A DNA stretch of 5,989 bases from Oscillospiraceae bacterium (GTDB lineage Bacteria > Bacillota > Clostridia > Saccharofermentanales > Saccharofermentanaceae): the NCBI GenBank assembly GCA_902767145.1, contig CACXGG010000069.1, forward strand, positions 1 through 5,989, written 5' to 3'. The notes beneath the pieces are model-generated. The model was not told where the DNA came from, did no database searches, and saw only the letters and a list, made by a program, of their open reading frames with translations. Below, one piece after another: positions 5,054 through 5,989 of this stretch (position 1 is its first letter; each line of letters opens with the position of its first letter). The position numbers and the translations under genes are program-made.

Positions 5054-5098
5054 TGGATCGATGAATATAGTGTTCAATAATACTCTTATCCGCTATTG
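5048..5098 (+). other. Two-tier hairpin, best formed in plus-strand RNA
   Basis: The outer arms CAATAGTGGAT (5048-5058) and ATCCGCTATTG (5088-5098) pair over 11 positions with one G-U. The inner arms AGTGTT (5069-5074) and AATACT (5079-5084) pair over six with one G-U around loop CAAT. Both wobble pairs would be mismatches in the opposite strand, so the structure favours plus-strand RNA, that is, the 3' end of the CPBP transcript. There is no T-run behind it, so it is not a standard intrinsic terminator. Confidence 0.5.
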
Positions 5099-5124
5099 TA
5101 AAAGCCCCCGTCTTATCAGATAAT
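5096..5124 (+). promoter_or_regulatory. Promoter of the seven-helix membrane protein gene
   Basis: TTGTAA (5096-5101) and GATAAT (5119-5124) are spaced by 17 bases, giving a start near 5131 and a 20-base leader with GGGGAAAG before ATG 5151. The -35 shares TTG with the right arm of the hairpin. CTTAT and ATAAG (5112-5116 and 5123-5127) form a short inverted repeat over the -10. Confidence 0.65.
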
Positions 5125-5150
5125 AAGTAAAAAATAGCTGGGGAAAGACC

Positions 5151-5891
5151 ATGTCATCTGATACCGATATCGCCGCATTATTACTCCTGATATTCAGGGT
5201 AGTAAGTATCCTTGGCAGCCTAAGCCTTTTCGCTCTGGGAACTGTCATCGTCTGCATAAAGGAAAAGCTCGTTAAGCTCCTTGGCCTCCCCATGATCTTC
5301 AGCGGGATCTATAACCTCATCTGGGGCTCCTATAAACTGGCGGCCTTACTTGGCCAGGCCGGAGAAGACCAGCTGGGAGCACTGGGCAGCGCATCTTCTT
5401 ATATAAGCGTGGCGATAAATATCCTTACCCTGGTCTGCACCTGCACGTTCCTGAAGAAAAGATACGGCTCCAATCTGTTCCTGCCATGCGGCCTCATCTT
5501 TCTGGGCCAGCTCATCATCCCGCTTCTCATAGCCAACGGGCTCTTCCAGGCAAAGATAATAGAGACCCCCAATGAGCACATCTATTTCGTCAGCTTCCTT
5601 CAGACCCTCTTTGCCATCGCCGGAGAGATCATCATCATCCTGGCATTCCTGAGAAACAGGGAGAAGGAAAAACTGATCCCCTACACCGGCACCATAAAGA
5701 TCATCTCCACATCCCTGACCATCATCTACGCTGCGTATTTCATCACCAACGCGCTCTATATCCGCACCAACGGAACCGACTGGCCCCATCTCCAGGGCGT
5801 ATACTACGTGCTGGAACTGATATCCCAGCTGACACCCCTCATCCTGCCCATTTACATCGTCTCAAGACCCGGAAGAACGCAGGAAACCTGA
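5151..5891 (+). CDS. Unrecognised multi-pass membrane protein (about seven helices)
   Basis: A 246-residue protein that I cannot assign to a family. Hydrophobic segments lie near residues 8-35, 40-66, 81-101, 109-131, 143-166, 178-204 and 216-239, giving about seven membrane helices with short loops. The connecting loops hold basic clusters (KEK 37-39, KKR 102-104, RNREKEK 167-173), and the C-terminal tail SRPGRTQET is probably cytoplasmic. No catalytic motif, signal peptide or soluble domain is visible. The start ATG 5151 has only a weak site (GGGGA) but suits the first helix and the promoter at 5096-5124. Codon choice and base composition look like the neighbours, so it is probably a real resident gene. 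It could be a small-molecule transporter, a sensor or a structural membrane protein; I do not choose among these. Confidence 0.75.
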   Translation: MSSDTDIAALLLLIFRVVSILGSLSLFALGTVIVCIKEKLVKLLGLPMIFSGIYNLIWGSYKLAALLGQAGEDQLGALGSASSYISVAINILTLVCTCTFLKKRYGSNLFLPCGLIFLGQLIIPLLIANGLFQAKIIETPNEHIYFVSFLQTLFAIAGEIIIILAFLRNREKEKLIPYTGTIKIISTSLTIIYAAYFITNALYIRTNGTDWPHLQGVYYVLELISQLTPLILPIYIVSRPGRTQET

Positions 5892-5931
5892 ACCGGCAAA
5901 ACACAAAAAACACCATTGCCTCAAATTTGCT

Positions 5932-5959
5932 TTGATTATCAAAATAATTGCTGTATCAT
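5932..5959 (+). promoter_or_regulatory. Promoter of the gene starting at the right edge
   Basis: TTGATT (5932-5937) and TATCAT (5954-5959) are spaced by 16 bases. The -35 lies inside the perfect palindrome TTTGAT-T-ATCAAA (5931-5943), an operator-like position. A second 8-base palindrome, CAAATTTG (5922-5929), lies just upstream. No terminator for the preceding gene is visible in 5892-5930. Confidence 0.5.
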
Positions 5960-5985
5960 AAGACCAGGAATGGAGGAGAACAGAT

Positions 5986-5989
5986 ATGA
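5986..5989 (+). CDS. Start of next gene (only first codon in window)
   Basis: ATG at 5986-5988 is preceded by GGAGGAG (5972-5978) with a seven-base spacer and by a promoter 27 bases further up. Nothing can be said of the product, because only one codon lies in the window. Confidence 0.6.

Noticed and set aside
5346..5789. Minus-strand open frame of 147 codons
   Set aside because: Antisense to the membrane protein gene, very acidic shadow composition, no ribosome binding site.

Overview
The window reads as chromosomal DNA of a Gram-positive anaerobe of the Bacillota, most likely class Clostridia and perhaps Lachnospiraceae-like. The reasons are strong AAGGAGG-type ribosome binding sites, roughly balanced base composition, a C-terminal fragment that matches the clostridial GGGtGRT family, a DUF4298 protein, a CPBP-family membrane protease and a FeoA-FeoB fusion. 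The taxonomic call is an inference from family content. No marker gene, RNA gene, CRISPR array or transposase gene is present.

Layout. Positions 2-145 hold the end of a GGGtGRT-family gene (+), closed by a clear intrinsic terminator (169-199). The 339-bp convergent gap that follows (146-484) holds no credible gene. It contains a GC-rich hairpin, two diverged ~49-bp copies of a palindromic direct repeat, and three REP-like units with a GGGGAC core, the last of which runs into the cdd stop codon. On the minus strand, a feoAB fusion (ferrous iron transport) and cdd (cytidine deaminase) form a two-gene operon read from a promoter near 3241-3269. The feoAB stop codon touches the cdd Shine-Dalgarno.

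A 70-bp divergent region separates feoAB from a small YfcE/MJ0936-type metallophosphoesterase (3280-3765, +). The -10 boxes of the two directions overlap. The phosphoesterase gene ends back to back, with no spacer, against a convergent DUF4298 gene (3766-4047, -).

A second divergent region (4048-4216) carries the DUF4298 promoter and the control region of a CPBP-family intramembrane protease (4217-4969, +). It includes an 11-bp-period direct repeat and a 15-bp palindrome over the likely -10. A 181-bp gap then holds a strong but apparently orphan Shine-Dalgarno, a two-tier hairpin and a good promoter for an unrecognised seven-helix membrane protein (5151-5891, +). The window ends on the first codon of another gene, behind its own promoter, operator-like palindrome and ribosome binding site.

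Functional picture: iron uptake, pyrimidine salvage and several small single-gene units. I see no strong evidence for a novel multi-gene system. The points most worth checking are the repeat-filled convergent gap, the PhoP/OmpR-like direct repeat in front of the CPBP gene, the RNA-type hairpin upstream of the orphan membrane protein, and the FeoA-FeoB fusion with its His-bearing linker.
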